Shown piece by piece: positions 1 through 6,962 of a DNA stretch of 21,434 nt; the stretch's first letter is position 1, and each line of letters opens with the position of its first letter. Origin of the DNA: Arcicella sp043769985 (GTDB lineage: Bacteria > Bacteroidota > Bacteroidia > Cytophagales > Spirosomataceae). Location of the stretch: NCBI GenBank assembly GCA_043769985.1, contig JAYVIV010000016.1, forward strand, positions 1 to 21,434. Direction: 5' to 3'. Under the pieces are notes generated by a model. The model did no database searches and was not told the DNA's origin. It worked only from the letters and a program-made list of their open reading frames with translations. The translations under genes were made by a program, and so were the position numbers.

Positions 1-88
1 CCAAAATTAATGAAATGTATTTCATCTTGTACTACCAAACAATAAATATCAATCATAATTTATACGCAATAAAAACTGATAGATTTCG

Positions 89-96
89 TATCTTTG
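89..96 (+). promoter_or_regulatory. Bacteroidota -7 element before lpxH
   Basis: TATCTTTG matches the Bacteroidota -7 consensus TAnnTTTG exactly. No clear -33 TTG is found about 20 bases upstream. Transcription would start near 103, giving a leader of about 40 nt to the ATG at 144. That leader is one reason to prefer 144 over the TTG at 108. Confidence 0.5.
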
Positions 97-143
97 AGCC
101 TTAAAGATTGGTATATAATCCAATTTTTAGACACGAAAAACGT

Positions 144-971
144 ATGAATTCAATTAATTTAGAGAAAGATAAAAAAATATATTTTGCTTCAGATTTTCAT
201 TTGGGCTATCCCGACCACCAAACAAGTCTTGCTCGTGAACGCAAAGTTGTTGCCTGGCTTGATTCAATAAAACATGACGCACAAATAGTTTTTTTAGTAG
301 GTGACATTTTCGATTTTTGGTTTGAATATAAAAATGTGGTACCAAAGGGTTTTGTCAGATTATTGGGGAAATTGGCAGAATTATCCGATTCAGGTATTGA
401 AATCATCGTTTTTGCGGGTAATCATGATATATGGATGTTTGATTATTTTACAAAAGAATTAGGAATTAAGGTTTATCGAGATTTTCAAGAATATGAAATT
501 ATTGGAAATCAGTCGGCAATTGGTAGTACGCAACTCACAACTCACAACTCACAACTCACAACTTTTTACGTCGTTCACGGCGACGGTTTAGGTCCTGGGG
601 ACTTTGGGTATAAATATTTGAAAAAAGTGTTTGAAAGTAAACTGTCGCAGTGGGCTTTTGGTTGGATACATCCTCATGCAGGAATTTCGTTGGCAACTTG
701 GTGGTCGGGCAGTCGGAAAGATGAAGAACGAATCAAGCGAGAATTGCAATTCAGGGGAGATAATGAATGGCTTTGGAGTTTTGCCAAAGAACAAGAAGCG
801 ATAAAACACCACGATTTTTACATTTTTGGCCATCGTCATTTATTGTTAGATTTGCCTGTGAATGATAAAAGTAGATACATAAACCTCGGTCAATGGGCGT
901 ATGATGATGAAAATAGTTATCATTTTGCGGTTTTTGATGGGGTAGAATTGGTTGTTAAAAAATATATTTGA
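144..971 (+). CDS. lpxH: UDP-2,3-diacylglucosamine diphosphatase (LpxH-type metallophosphatase)
   Basis: A calcineurin-like metallophosphoesterase of 275 aa, expected to cleave UDP-2,3-diacylglucosamine to lipid X and UMP in lipid A synthesis, in the cytoplasm or peripherally on the inner membrane. All family motifs are in order: SDFH (16-19), GDIFDFW (53-59), GNHD (92-95), HGDGLGPGD (145-153) and GHRH (229-232), which supply the two-metal centre. The frame is open from a TTG at 108, but the ATG at 144 lies just before the first strand and is preferred. Oddity: residues 130-140 (QLTTHNSQLTT), just before the HGD motif, are encoded by a 7-bp tandem repeat. They look like an insertion in a loop, since LpxH homologues normally go straight into the strand leading to HGD. 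LpxG/LpxI-type alternatives are excluded by the motif set; substrate identity is by family. Confidence 0.9.
   Translation: MNSINLEKDKKIYFASDFHLGYPDHQTSLARERKVVAWLDSIKHDAQIVFLVGDIFDFWFEYKNVVPKGFVRLLGKLAELSDSGIEIIVFAGNHDIWMFDYFTKELGIKVYRDFQEYEIIGNQSAIGSTQLTTHNSQLTTFYVVHGDGLGPGDFGYKYLKKVFESKLSQWAFGWIHPHAGISLATWWSGSRKDEERIKRELQFRGDNEWLWSFAKEQEAIKHHDFYIFGHRHLLLDLPVNDKSRYINLGQWAYDDENSYHFAVFDGVELVVKKYI
531..563 (+). repeat. Heptamer tandem repeat (CAACTCA, 4.7 copies) inside lpxH
   Basis: Four perfect copies of CAACTCA (531-558) plus CAACT (559-563). Seven is not a multiple of three, so gain or loss of one unit would frameshift lpxH before its HGD and GHRH motifs. The same word (caactca/tgagttg) occurs in the intergenic hairpin at 12183-12258, so this appears to be intergenic-type repeat sequence sitting within a gene. 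Confidence 0.9.
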
Positions 972-988
972 AATAAAAATCTAAAATC

Positions 989-1021
989 ACTCATGGCATA
1001 ACTTTGAGTCATGCCATGAGT
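989..1021 (+). terminator. Hairpin between lpxH and the GH32 gene
   Basis: A perfect 11-bp stem, ACTCATGGCAT (989-999) with ATGCCATGAGT (1011-1021), and an 11-nt loop, 18 nt after the lpxH stop. It lacks a strong T tract, so it may be a weak terminator or an mRNA-stabilising hairpin. It lies only 10 nt before the next ATG. Confidence 0.55.
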
Positions 1022-1031
1022 AAAATCTAAT

Positions 1032-2552
1032 ATGAAAAAACTACTAATTTTTCTTCTTTTCCCATTATTAATAAATGCACAAACGCCAAAAGAAACTCCT
1101 CAATGGCGACCAAATTATCATTTCTCCCCGCTAAAAAACTGGACAAATGACCCAAATGGTTTAGTATATCATCAAGGGCAATACCATCTTTTTTATCAAC
1201 ACAATCCCTACGAAAATAAATGGGGACACATGAGTTGGGGACACGCTGTGAGTAAAAATCTCATGGATTGGGAACATCTTCCGCTGGCAATTCCCGAGGA
1301 TTCCGTTTGGATTTTTTCGGGAAGTGTTGTGGTTGATAAAAACAATTCGAGTGGATTTCAAACAGGCTCTAACCCTTGTATGGTTGCCCTCTATACTGCC
1401 GATTATCACGATGGAAAAAAGGAGGCTCAATACTTGGCTTATTCCAATGATAATGGTATAACTTGGACGAAGTATGCAGGTAATCCAGTCATAGATTTGC
1501 AGATGGTTGACTTCCGAGACCCGCACGTTATTTGGCATGAAAAAACTTCACAATGGGTCATGAGTGTGGTCTTTCCGAAGGAATATAAAGTAATTTTCTA
1601 TACTTCAAAAAATCTTAAAAATTGGACTCGGGTAGGTGAATTTGGGAATCAAGGAGAAGTTCGTAAAATATGGGAATGCCCTGCCTTAGTAGAGATGCCA
1701 GTTGATGGTAATCCTCTCAACACCAAATGGTTATTATTTATTTCAACGAATGGACCTTACGAAAAATTTGAAGGAATGCAGTATTTTGTGGGAGAATTCG
1801 ACGGCACAACTTTCAAAAATAACAATAACCTTGAAACAAAATTATACGTAGATTATGGCAAAGATTTTTACGCTGCCATTCCCTACACAGATGCACCAGA
1901 AAATAAGAAAATTTTGTTAGGTTGGATGTCGTCTTGGCAATATGCGAATGAAATGCCAACATTTCCGTGGAAAGGGCAAATGGCAATTCCTCGGGACATA
2001 TCTTTACGCTCAACACCGAGTGGTTTAAGGCTTTTCCAAGAACCCGTTTCAACCTTAAAAGCAAAGAAAGATTACTTAACTTTTGAAAAGGAGAATTTTG
2101 TATTATCCAAAGAAAAGCAAATTAGTGGAATGTCGCTTTTTGCCAATAACTCCTACATGGTTGAAGTAGAATTCAGAATAAAATCTACCAAAGATTTTGG
2201 AATAAAAATCGCACAAAAGAAAGATGAAGACGATGAAAAGAAAATTTTGCAGGAAACAATTATTGGCTATGATGTTGTAAGTAAGCAACTATATATTGAT
2301 AGAAGAAAATCTGGACAAATTATTAAAGAAAACTTTCCTTCGATTGAAAAAACATCTTTAAAATTTGAAGATAAAACCTTAAAATTGAAAGTATTAGTAG
2401 ATAAATCATCAGTAGAAGTATTCGCAAATGACGGACAAATTGCTATAACGAGTTTGATTTACCCAGATGAAAAAGCCAATATTTTTTCGTTATTTACGAA
2501 TGGAGGAAAAGTGAAGGTGAAGTATCTGAAAATTACGGAATTATCAAAATAG
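1032..2552 (+). CDS. Secreted GH32 fructan hydrolase (levanase/inulinase/invertase type)
   Basis: A glycoside hydrolase family 32 enzyme of 506 aa that should hydrolyse beta-fructofuranosyl links in levan, inulin or sucrose with retention. Residues 1-17 form a signal peptide ending INAQ, so it acts in the periplasm or outside the cell. The five-bladed propeller starts near residue 26. WTNDPNG (37-43) holds the nucleophile Asp40, RDP (162-164) the transition-state stabiliser Asp163, and WECPAL (214-219) the acid/base Glu215. Residues about 350-506 form the beta-sandwich module typical of the family. All key residues are intact and the length is normal for a single-domain exo-enzyme. It follows lpxH by 60 bp on the same strand, with a hairpin between. 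No fructan transporter, fructokinase or SusCD lies beside it; the SusCD pair is 14 kb away. The exact substrate cannot be read from the sequence. Confidence 0.93.
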   Translation: MKKLLIFLLFPLLINAQTPKETPQWRPNYHFSPLKNWTNDPNGLVYHQGQYHLFYQHNPYENKWGHMSWGHAVSKNLMDWEHLPLAIPEDSVWIFSGSVVVDKNNSSGFQTGSNPCMVALYTADYHDGKKEAQYLAYSNDNGITWTKYAGNPVIDLQMVDFRDPHVIWHEKTSQWVMSVVFPKEYKVIFYTSKNLKNWTRVGEFGNQGEVRKIWECPALVEMPVDGNPLNTKWLLFISTNGPYEKFEGMQYFVGEFDGTTFKNNNNLETKLYVDYGKDFYAAIPYTDAPENKKILLGWMSSWQYANEMPTFPWKGQMAIPRDISLRSTPSGLRLFQEPVSTLKAKKDYLTFEKENFVLSKEKQISGMSLFANNSYMVEVEFRIKSTKDFGIKIAQKKDEDDEKKILQETIIGYDVVSKQLYIDRRKSGQIIKENFPSIEKTSLKFEDKTLKLKVLVDKSSVEVFANDGQIAITSLIYPDEKANIFSLFTNGGKVKVKYLKITELSK

Positions 2553-2616
2553 CCACCAATGCACGGAGGCTCTAAGATTTATTAATTACTCATTTGGAAT
2601 CTTCGTGCCTTGGTGG
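2553..2616. terminator. Imperfect inverted repeat after GH32 (family A)
   Basis: CCACCAATGCACG (2553-2565) pairs with CGTGCCTTGGTGG (2604-2616) with one mismatch, and an inner AAGATT/AATCTT pair (2574-2579 with 2598-2603) extends the stem. It starts at the base after the GH32 stop codon; the G of TAG is itself part of the repeat word. The arms resemble the element at 8549-8617. It probably ends GH32 transcription. Confidence 0.65.
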
Positions 2617-2760
2617 TAATATCTCAATATTTTGGCGTGAGTTTTGTTTTATAATCTCATTACTTTCATTAATTGCCATCGCCATTATTGATTCAAGTGT
2701 CTTGATTACTTCCAAGAAAAATCATCTTTGGATGATAGTTTGGGAATTTGAAAATAGATA

Positions 2761-2814
2761 TTCGATTTTCGTTGTTCGATGTTTGTTTCCGAACATCGAA
2801 TAACAAAAATCGAA
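2761..2814. terminator. 25-bp inverted repeat between convergent GH32 and thiN
   Basis: Arms 2761-2785 and 2790-2814 pair over 25 bp with three differences, all transitions, around a 4-nt loop. Each arm is made of the word TTCGATGTT or TTCGATTTT. Further copies (ATCGAATACCGAACATC) run on to 2832 and into the thiN stop codon. The convergent layout suits a bidirectional terminator. Between this and the previous element (2617-2760) no convincing gene is seen. Confidence 0.7.
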
Positions 2815-2831
2815 CATCGAATACCGAACAT

Positions 2832-3494
2832 CTAATCCACGCATTCCATCAATAACAAATCTCCCTCTTCATGCGAGATTTTTATCATTCCATCCTCCTT
2901 TACTTCATTGCTACTTCCTGTTCGATAACCCATCGTAAGGCTCTCATTATCAAGCGAATACTTTAAATTTTTTGTTATAACACCGTTGACTTTCCCTATT
3001 GGAATGAGTGAAATTGGCGTGCCTTTTGTGTACCATTTTTCGTAGGTAGTGGGCAACAAAAATATCTTAGAATAATCGTCAATAATTACAATTTTGAGTT
3101 GTTCTCTGAAACGAACAATATTAGTAATATTAGTGATGGTATGATCGGCTCTTCTACCAGTTGCCCAAATCACGTTTACAGCGGGGAAACCTCTTCCGAC
3201 AAGATAATCAAAGGCTTTTTCTAAATCCGTTTTGTCTTGGTCGGGTGTATGAATAATTTCAATGGGATATTGTTGCTCTCTAATTTTTTCGGCATCAAAA
3301 TCTCTATCAAAATCCCCCAGAAGCACATCTACCTTAATATTTAATTCCAAAACCCGATGAATTGCCGAATCTAAAACAAGCACCAAAGGCGACCATTCTA
3401 ATAATTCGCCCATCAATTCAAAGCTGCAAGATTCACCATTGGCAATGATTAAAGCAGGCTCCTGTTCGTCTCGTATAATGTGATGTGATGACAT
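2832..3494 (-). CDS. thiN: Thiamine pyrophosphokinase
   Basis: Transfers pyrophosphate from ATP to thiamine, giving thiamine diphosphate, in the cytosol. It is 220 aa, the usual size. The catalytic domain shows GDFD (60-63), DQDKTDLEKA (85-94, metal and substrate binding) and GRRADH (113-118). The C-terminal beta domain carries SSNE (194-197), part of the thiamine pocket. It is the last gene of a minus-strand run and lies 94 bp downstream of the symporter gene, separated from it by a 30-bp perfect inverted repeat. No thi biosynthesis genes or TPP riboswitch are seen nearby, so it is most likely a housekeeping salvage or activation enzyme. Confidence 0.92.
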   Translation of the reverse strand: MSSHHIIRDEQEPALIIANGESCSFELMGELLEWSPLVLVLDSAIHRVLELNIKVDVLLGDFDRDFDAEKIREQQYPIEIIHTPDQDKTDLEKAFDYLVGRGFPAVNVIWATGRRADHTITNITNIVRFREQLKIVIIDDYSKIFLLPTTYEKWYTKGTPISLIPIGKVNGVITKNLKYSLDNESLTMGYRTGSSNEVKEDGMIKISHEEGDLLLMECVD

Positions 3495-3503
3495 AATTTA
3501 TTT

Positions 3504-3585
3504 GTGATTTGTGAGTGAGTGATTTAGTGATTTGAAGTAAAACCTGATGGGTAATAAATCACTAAATCACTCACTCACAAATCAC
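3504..3585. terminator. Perfect 30-bp inverted repeat (family B)
   Basis: Left arm 3504-3533 and right arm 3556-3585 are exact reverse complements over 30 bp with a 22-nt loop. Each arm is built of GTGA words (GTGATTT, GTGAGTGA, GTGATTTA, GTGATTT). It begins 3 nt after the symporter stop codon (minus strand) and ends 9 bp before the thiN start, so it should terminate symporter transcripts. The words recur at 12183-12258 and, in part, inside lpxH. Confidence 0.8.
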
Positions 3586-3588
3586 CAC

Positions 3589-4824
3589 TTATTTTTCCAT
3601 TTTCAATTCCCCTTCCCACTTTGCAACCACTGCTGTTGCCACTGCATTTCCTGCCACAGATGTTGCTGAACGCCCCATGTCTAATAACCAATCCACGGCA
3701 AAAAGTAGGATTAAACCCTCCGCAGGTAGATTAAACATCGACATCGTACCTGCAATAACCACCAACGAGGCACGAGGCACGCCTGCAATTCCCTTGCTCG
3801 TAACTAAGAGTGTGAGCATCATCGTGACCTGTTGACCAAGCGTCAATTCAATGCCATAAGCCTGTGCAATGAAGCCCACAGCGAAGGTCATATACATCAT
3901 TGAACCGTCTAAATTAAAGGAATATCCCAAAGGCAAAACGAAACTTACAATGCGTTCAGATACGCCAAATTTCTTTAATTGCTCAATCTGTAAAGGCATT
4001 GAAGCCTCAGAACTTGCCGTACTGAAAGATAAGAAGAGAGCATCTTTTACGTAAGAAAGCAACTTCCAATATGGCACCTTTGCAACCAAACAAATGGCGG
4101 GCAAGACGACCAACACGAAGAAAGCCAACGTGGCGAAAAAGCATACAATCAAGTATAAGTATCCCCCTAAAATTCCTAATCCTTTTTGGGCAATAACCGC
4201 AGCAACAGCTCCAAAAACGCCATAAGGAGCAAATCCCATTACATAAGAAACGATTTTAAACATTACTTCCGAAACGGCATCAAGTCCCTTAATAATAATT
4301 TTTCCATGGTCACCAATAGCAGCCGTTGCAATTCCAAAAAATACAGAGAAAACTACAATTTGAAGGATTTCATTGGTGGCTAAGGCTTCAAAAAAACTTT
4401 GTGGAAAAAGGTGCGTAATGAAATTTTCCATCGTCATTTTCTTTACTTCAATGCCAGTGTCTGCCCCAGCAGTTGGCAAAGGAATCTGCATCATTCTTCC
4501 TGGACGGAGGATGTTTACAGCAATTAATCCAGTTAATAGTGAGAGTAAAGTAGCAAAATAAAAATACCCTAACGTCTTTGCACCAATTCTTCCAACCAAT
4601 TTAAAATCGCCCAATTTTGCAATTCCAACGGTTAGGATTGAGAATATTAATGGTCCGATAATCATTTTAATCATTCTGAGGAAAATTTTGCTCAAAAGAT
4701 TCAAATAGGTGCTTGCGGAGTTGAGGGATTCAGGATTTTCTTGGTAGCTTTTGTTCAAAATATAACCGACAATAATACCAAGCGTCATGCCGATAAAGAT
4801 TTTCCAAGTAATGTTTAATTTCAT
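3589..4824 (-). CDS. DAACS-family dicarboxylate/glutamate:cation symporter
   Basis: An inner-membrane carrier of the SLC1/DAACS family (GltP, DctA), 411 aa, importing acidic amino acids or C4-dicarboxylates with H+ or Na+. The serine-rich HP1 tip is STASSEAS, the TM7 signature is NLDGS, and the HP2 loop is KGIAGVPRAS. TM8 reads DWLLDMGRSATSVAGNAVAT (378-397). Asp382 and Arg385 match the glutamate/aspartate-binding Asp394 and Arg397 of GltPh, favouring acidic amino acids. Ser389 and Asn393 stand where GltPh has Asn401 and Asp405, the latter a sodium ligand; this may indicate proton coupling, as in E. coli GltP. The gene has its own promoter and a strong hairpin at its end, so it is probably monocistronic. 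Confidence 0.93.
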   Translation of the reverse strand: MKLNITWKIFIGMTLGIIVGYILNKSYQENPESLNSASTYLNLLSKIFLRMIKMIIGPLIFSILTVGIAKLGDFKLVGRIGAKTLGYFYFATLLSLLTGLIAVNILRPGRMMQIPLPTAGADTGIEVKKMTMENFITHLFPQSFFEALATNEILQIVVFSVFFGIATAAIGDHGKIIIKGLDAVSEVMFKIVSYVMGFAPYGVFGAVAAVIAQKGLGILGGYLYLIVCFFATLAFFVLVVLPAICLVAKVPYWKLLSYVKDALFLSFSTASSEASMPLQIEQLKKFGVSERIVSFVLPLGYSFNLDGSMMYMTFAVGFIAQAYGIELTLGQQVTMMLTLLVTSKGIAGVPRASLVVIAGTMSMFNLPAEGLILLFAVDWLLDMGRSATSVAGNAVATAVVAKWEGELKMEK

Positions 4825-4856
4825 TGATTTCTAGATTGGTTGATTTCTAATTTTAA

Positions 4857-4888
4857 CAAATATAAACATTATCTCCCTCTACTGCAAA
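4857..4888 (-). promoter_or_regulatory. Promoter of the DAACS symporter gene
   Basis: Read on the minus strand: TTTG (-33, 4885-4888), a 20-bp spacer, then TATATTTG (-7, 4857-4864). Both boxes and the spacing fit the Bacteroidota sigma-A consensus. Transcription should start near 4850, giving a leader of about 26 nt before the ATG at 4824. This is the clearest promoter in the window. Confidence 0.8.
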
Positions 4889-4908
4889 CCTCTTCTCGGG
4901 TTTGAGGT

Positions 4909-5002
4909 GTCACGGAGTATCGCAGAGTTTAGCACAGCGTTACACAAAAAGAATAAAAAAACTTTGTGAAACTTTGTGCCAAACTCAGTGAAACTCAGTG
5001 TC
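4909..5002. repeat. About 41-bp imperfect inverted repeat with internal direct repeats
   Basis: Arms 4909-4950 and 4961-5002 pair over about 41 bp with roughly ten differences. The right arm shows two tandem doublets: ACTTTGTGAA/ACTTTGTGCC and AAACTCAGTG/AAACTCAGTG. The element lies 11 nt beyond the SRPBCC stop codon and upstream of the symporter promoter, so it probably ends SRPBCC transcripts. Its style resembles family A (GCCACC..GACACGAAGGC), but the sequence is only loosely related. Confidence 0.7.
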
Positions 5003-5012
5003 CTAATTTTGC

Positions 5013-5447
5013 TCACTTAAATACCTTTTTATAAATTGGTTTTCGGTATAAGAATTGCAAATACATCAAAGGATAAAACAAGAAATCTGTTAAAATGGTA
5101 GGAGTTTTGAAGGTAATATCATCAATGATGAGGGTTCCTTGCTTATCCTTCACCAGCCTATGTCGGTGTTGCCAGTATTTTAAAAAAAACGGCAACTTTG
5201 TCCCTTCATCAATAAAATAAATCTCGGATTCTGTTCGTTTTTGATCAACAATATCTGAAATCCAATCTTGTTTGAATAGTATGAAATTGAGTTCAAGGTG
5301 TACTTTATCCCCTTTCAAACATCCGCCAAATTCTTTGACTACTACGGGTGGAAATGGGGGGGCTAATTTTGAAAATAATTCCAAATTAAAACCTTCCCAA
5401 ACTTTGAGAAGGCTCTGATTGACTTTTGTCGATATCTTTATGTTCAC
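5013..5447 (-). CDS. SRPBCC (START-like) ligand-binding protein
   Basis: A 144-aa protein with the look of a single SRPBCC/Bet v 1-like fold. It has an N-terminal strand and an early helix (VWEGFNLELFSKLAPPFPP), then strands ending in QHRHRLVKDKQGTLIIDDITF and a C-terminal amphipathic helix rich in F, Y and K (PLMYLQFLYRKPIYKKVFK). Such proteins bind hydrophobic ligands in a cytoplasmic cavity; this ligand is unknown. The start is GTG: no in-frame ATG occurs before an upstream stop codon. It follows the acetolactate-decarboxylase-like gene by 108 bp, with a hairpin between, so co-transcription is not assured. The family call rests on overall pattern, not a diagnostic motif. Confidence 0.7.
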   Translation of the reverse strand: MNIKISTKVNQSLLKVWEGFNLELFSKLAPPFPPVVVKEFGGCLKGDKVHLELNFILFKQDWISDIVDQKRTESEIYFIDEGTKLPFFLKYWQHRHRLVKDKQGTLIIDDITFKTPTILTDFLFYPLMYLQFLYRKPIYKKVFK

Positions 5448-5466
5448 GATATTTGATTTGGGATTG

Positions 5467-5555
5467 CGGATTTTCTATTTCGGATTTACCAAAATATGAA
5501 CTCAATATTAAAATTATGGTTTCAAGAATCAGAGATGTAATAAATCCAAAATCCG
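5467..5555. repeat. CGGATTT word repeat and hairpin before the next stop codon
   Basis: CGGATTTT (5467-5474) and CGGATTTA (5481-5488) face their complements in TAAATCCAAAATCCG (5541-5555). The right arm ends exactly at the base before the stop codon of the gene at 5556. The stem is short and the loop long, so this is a weak hairpin. It follows the same design (short words, touching a stop codon) as the stronger elements. Confidence 0.5.
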
Positions 5556-6308
5556 TTAGTATTCTTGTAATTTCATGGCTTCCACTGCTATATTTTGTGA
5601 GATTCCATTATTATCTGGAAGGTAAATGGCAATTTTACCAAAGGTCTCAATCGTCTCTAAATGTCCCGCTGTCATTGGGTCGGAAGTGATGGCATGAACG
5701 TTAATTTTACTATCATATCCAGTATAAATTCCTTTATGATTTTCCGAGTAAAAACCCGCCAACATGATTGTGGAAGCCGAGTGCCAAAGTTCATGCGCAA
5801 ACTGACTGTGCGTTTCGGAGGTATGTATGAAGCCCGCTTGCCAATTAATTACTTGATAACTCATGTTTTTCACCCAAGTTTTTGCCATGAACGGAAAAGG
5901 GCGAGTAGCATCAATGCCATTTTCGGAAGCCAGTCTTTTTACTAATAACTCCAACTCTTGTAAGCCATTAACATCCTGTTCAATCGTAACGACTTTCCAG
6001 TTTTTCACATACGTATAAACCAACATAGACGCTCCATGATTCATAGAGGTATCAGTCCTTATATAGGTATCTTTAATGGAGGAAATAAGTGCTTTACCAT
6101 TGATAATACAGATTTCACCTTGCAGACTATCAACTATTCCAATGGCAAAAAGGTTTTGTAGAGGAATGGTATCTAAACGAATCTTGGTGGATAAATCAGC
6201 ATCAAGCATAATTTTACGAAGCTCTCCAGCAAATTTAACTTCTGGGTTTTGAGCAAAAACTGGCAATATTCCGAATAAGACCAATAGATATGAAAGTAGG
6301 AATTTCAT
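5556..6308 (-). CDS. Exported acetolactate-decarboxylase-like protein
   Basis: A 250-aa protein with a clear signal peptide (residues 1-19, ending PVFAQ), followed by what appears to be an alpha-acetolactate decarboxylase (AlsD/BudA) domain. GIVDSLQGEICIINGKAL (57-74) resembles the family strand G-x-x-D-x-L-x-GE that carries the active-site Glu (here Glu65). GYDSKINVHAITSDPMTAGH (197-216) resembles the metal-binding block, normally GYHxHFxSxDRxxGGH. His205 and His216 are kept, but the first histidine of the HxH pair is Asn203, and the conserved Arg of SDDR is missing. The classical enzyme (acetolactate to acetoin plus CO2) is cytosolic or secreted, with zinc. With one ligand replaced, this protein may bind metal differently or act on another substrate. 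No acetolactate synthase is nearby. Confidence 0.62.
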   Translation of the reverse strand: MKFLLSYLLVLFGILPVFAQNPEVKFAGELRKIMLDADLSTKIRLDTIPLQNLFAIGIVDSLQGEICIINGKALISSIKDTYIRTDTSMNHGASMLVYTYVKNWKVVTIEQDVNGLQELELLVKRLASENGIDATRPFPFMAKTWVKNMSYQVINWQAGFIHTSETHSQFAHELWHSASTIMLAGFYSENHKGIYTGYDSKINVHAITSDPMTAGHLETIETFGKIAIYLPDNNGISQNIAVEAMKLQEY

Positions 6309-6407
6309 AAAACGGTGATGTTAGTGTGTGAAATATCGGTGATTGGTTTTCAGAGGGAAAAGTTTTTCTCAACACTAACAACTAATTGCCAACAAGCTAA
6401 CGAAAAT

Positions 6408-6427
6408 TCACGAAAATTATTTCGTGA
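6408..6427. other. Short perfect palindrome in the 6309-6552 gap
   Basis: TCACGAAA-ATTA-TTTCGTGA is an 8-bp perfect stem with a 4-nt loop. It could be a hairpin or a dimeric-regulator site. It lies 100 bp upstream of the gene ending at 5556, so an operator is possible but unsupported. Nothing else is recognised in this 244-bp gap. Confidence 0.4.
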
Positions 6428-6552
6428 GGCACGCCAAGTAATACACGACAGAACGATCATAACAATTAGATAACACAATTTCTATGCCAGCACCCTGATT
6501 ATGAGCAATTTATGAGTAAAAACCAATGAGGGAATAGATAAAATAGATAGTT

Positions 6553-6888
6553 TTAACTAATAAAAAAATTGATAATTGTCATCAAAATCACTCTCGCTGC
6601 GTCAACGATTACATTAACCAAAATTTGTAAGGTATTTTTAACCAGATTTGCCGCCCATTGAATAACCGATTTTGTGATTTGACTATTAACTGGTTTATCA
6701 ATTTCTTTTTTTAAAAGCGAAGAATTATTAGAAAGTTGAAGATGGGAAGAAGCAATTTTAAGCGAATCTGCTTTAATTTGACGATTTTCACGTCCGTGCA
6801 TGATGGTTGAAGACTCTAAAAAACCGAATCCACTTGATGTGGTTAAAACCACAAAAGAAAAGATGATGTAGAGAAATTTATTTTTCAT
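6553..6888 (-). CDS. Small exported or membrane protein, function unknown
   Basis: A 111-aa protein I do not recognise. Residues 1-22 are a signal peptide or N-terminal anchor (KNKFLYIIFSFVVLTTSSGF). The middle (about 30-68) is polar, rich in S, N and K. The C-terminal 40 residues (SVIQWAANLVKNTLQILVNV and onward) are strongly hydrophobic or amphipathic and end at IINFFIS. It is supported as a real gene by its exact TATATTTG -7 box 26 bp upstream and by protein-like composition. It lies 74 bp after csaA on the same strand, probably as its own unit. Confidence 0.6.
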   Translation of the reverse strand: MKNKFLYIIFSFVVLTTSSGFGFLESSTIMHGRENRQIKADSLKIASSHLQLSNNSSLLKKEIDKPVNSQITKSVIQWAANLVKNTLQILVNVIVDAARVILMTIINFFIS

Positions 6889-6913
6889 TTTAATGGATGT
6901 TTATTTTAATATG

Positions 6914-6921
6914 CAAATATA
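6914..6921 (-). promoter_or_regulatory. -7 element of the small exported-protein gene
   Basis: TATATTTG on the minus strand, an exact TAnnTTTG match and identical to the -7 box of the symporter promoter. No clear -33 box is seen. Start of transcription near 6907, 19 nt before the ATG at 6888. Confidence 0.55.
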
Positions 6922-6962
6922 ATCAACTAACTGATAGACTTTTACATATTTTATTAAAAAAT

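Noticed and set aside
108..143. A 12-residue N-terminal extension of LpxH
   Set aside because: It requires a TTG start about 5 nt from the expected transcription start; the ATG at 144 fits the family.
2595..2720. A minus-strand frame of about 40 codons (LESIMAMAINESNEIIKQNS) in the same gap
   Set aside because: Its end is encoded by the 2553-2616 hairpin, it has no promoter, and an upstream stop leaves only 31 codons after the first ATG. A decayed fragment is possible but not supported.
2594..2803. A 69-codon hydrophobic plus-strand frame between GH32 and thiN
   Set aside because: It starts at a TTG inside one hairpin and ends inside another; the sequence is intergenic repeat material with no promoter.
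2553..2814. An insertion sequence or MITE between GH32 and thiN
   Set aside because: No transposase is present, the two inverted repeats are unrelated in sequence, and no target-site duplication could be seen.
4825..5012. A riboswitch upstream of the DAACS symporter
   Set aside because: The structured part (4909-5002) lies upstream of the -33 box, outside the predicted transcript, and is a simple inverted repeat.
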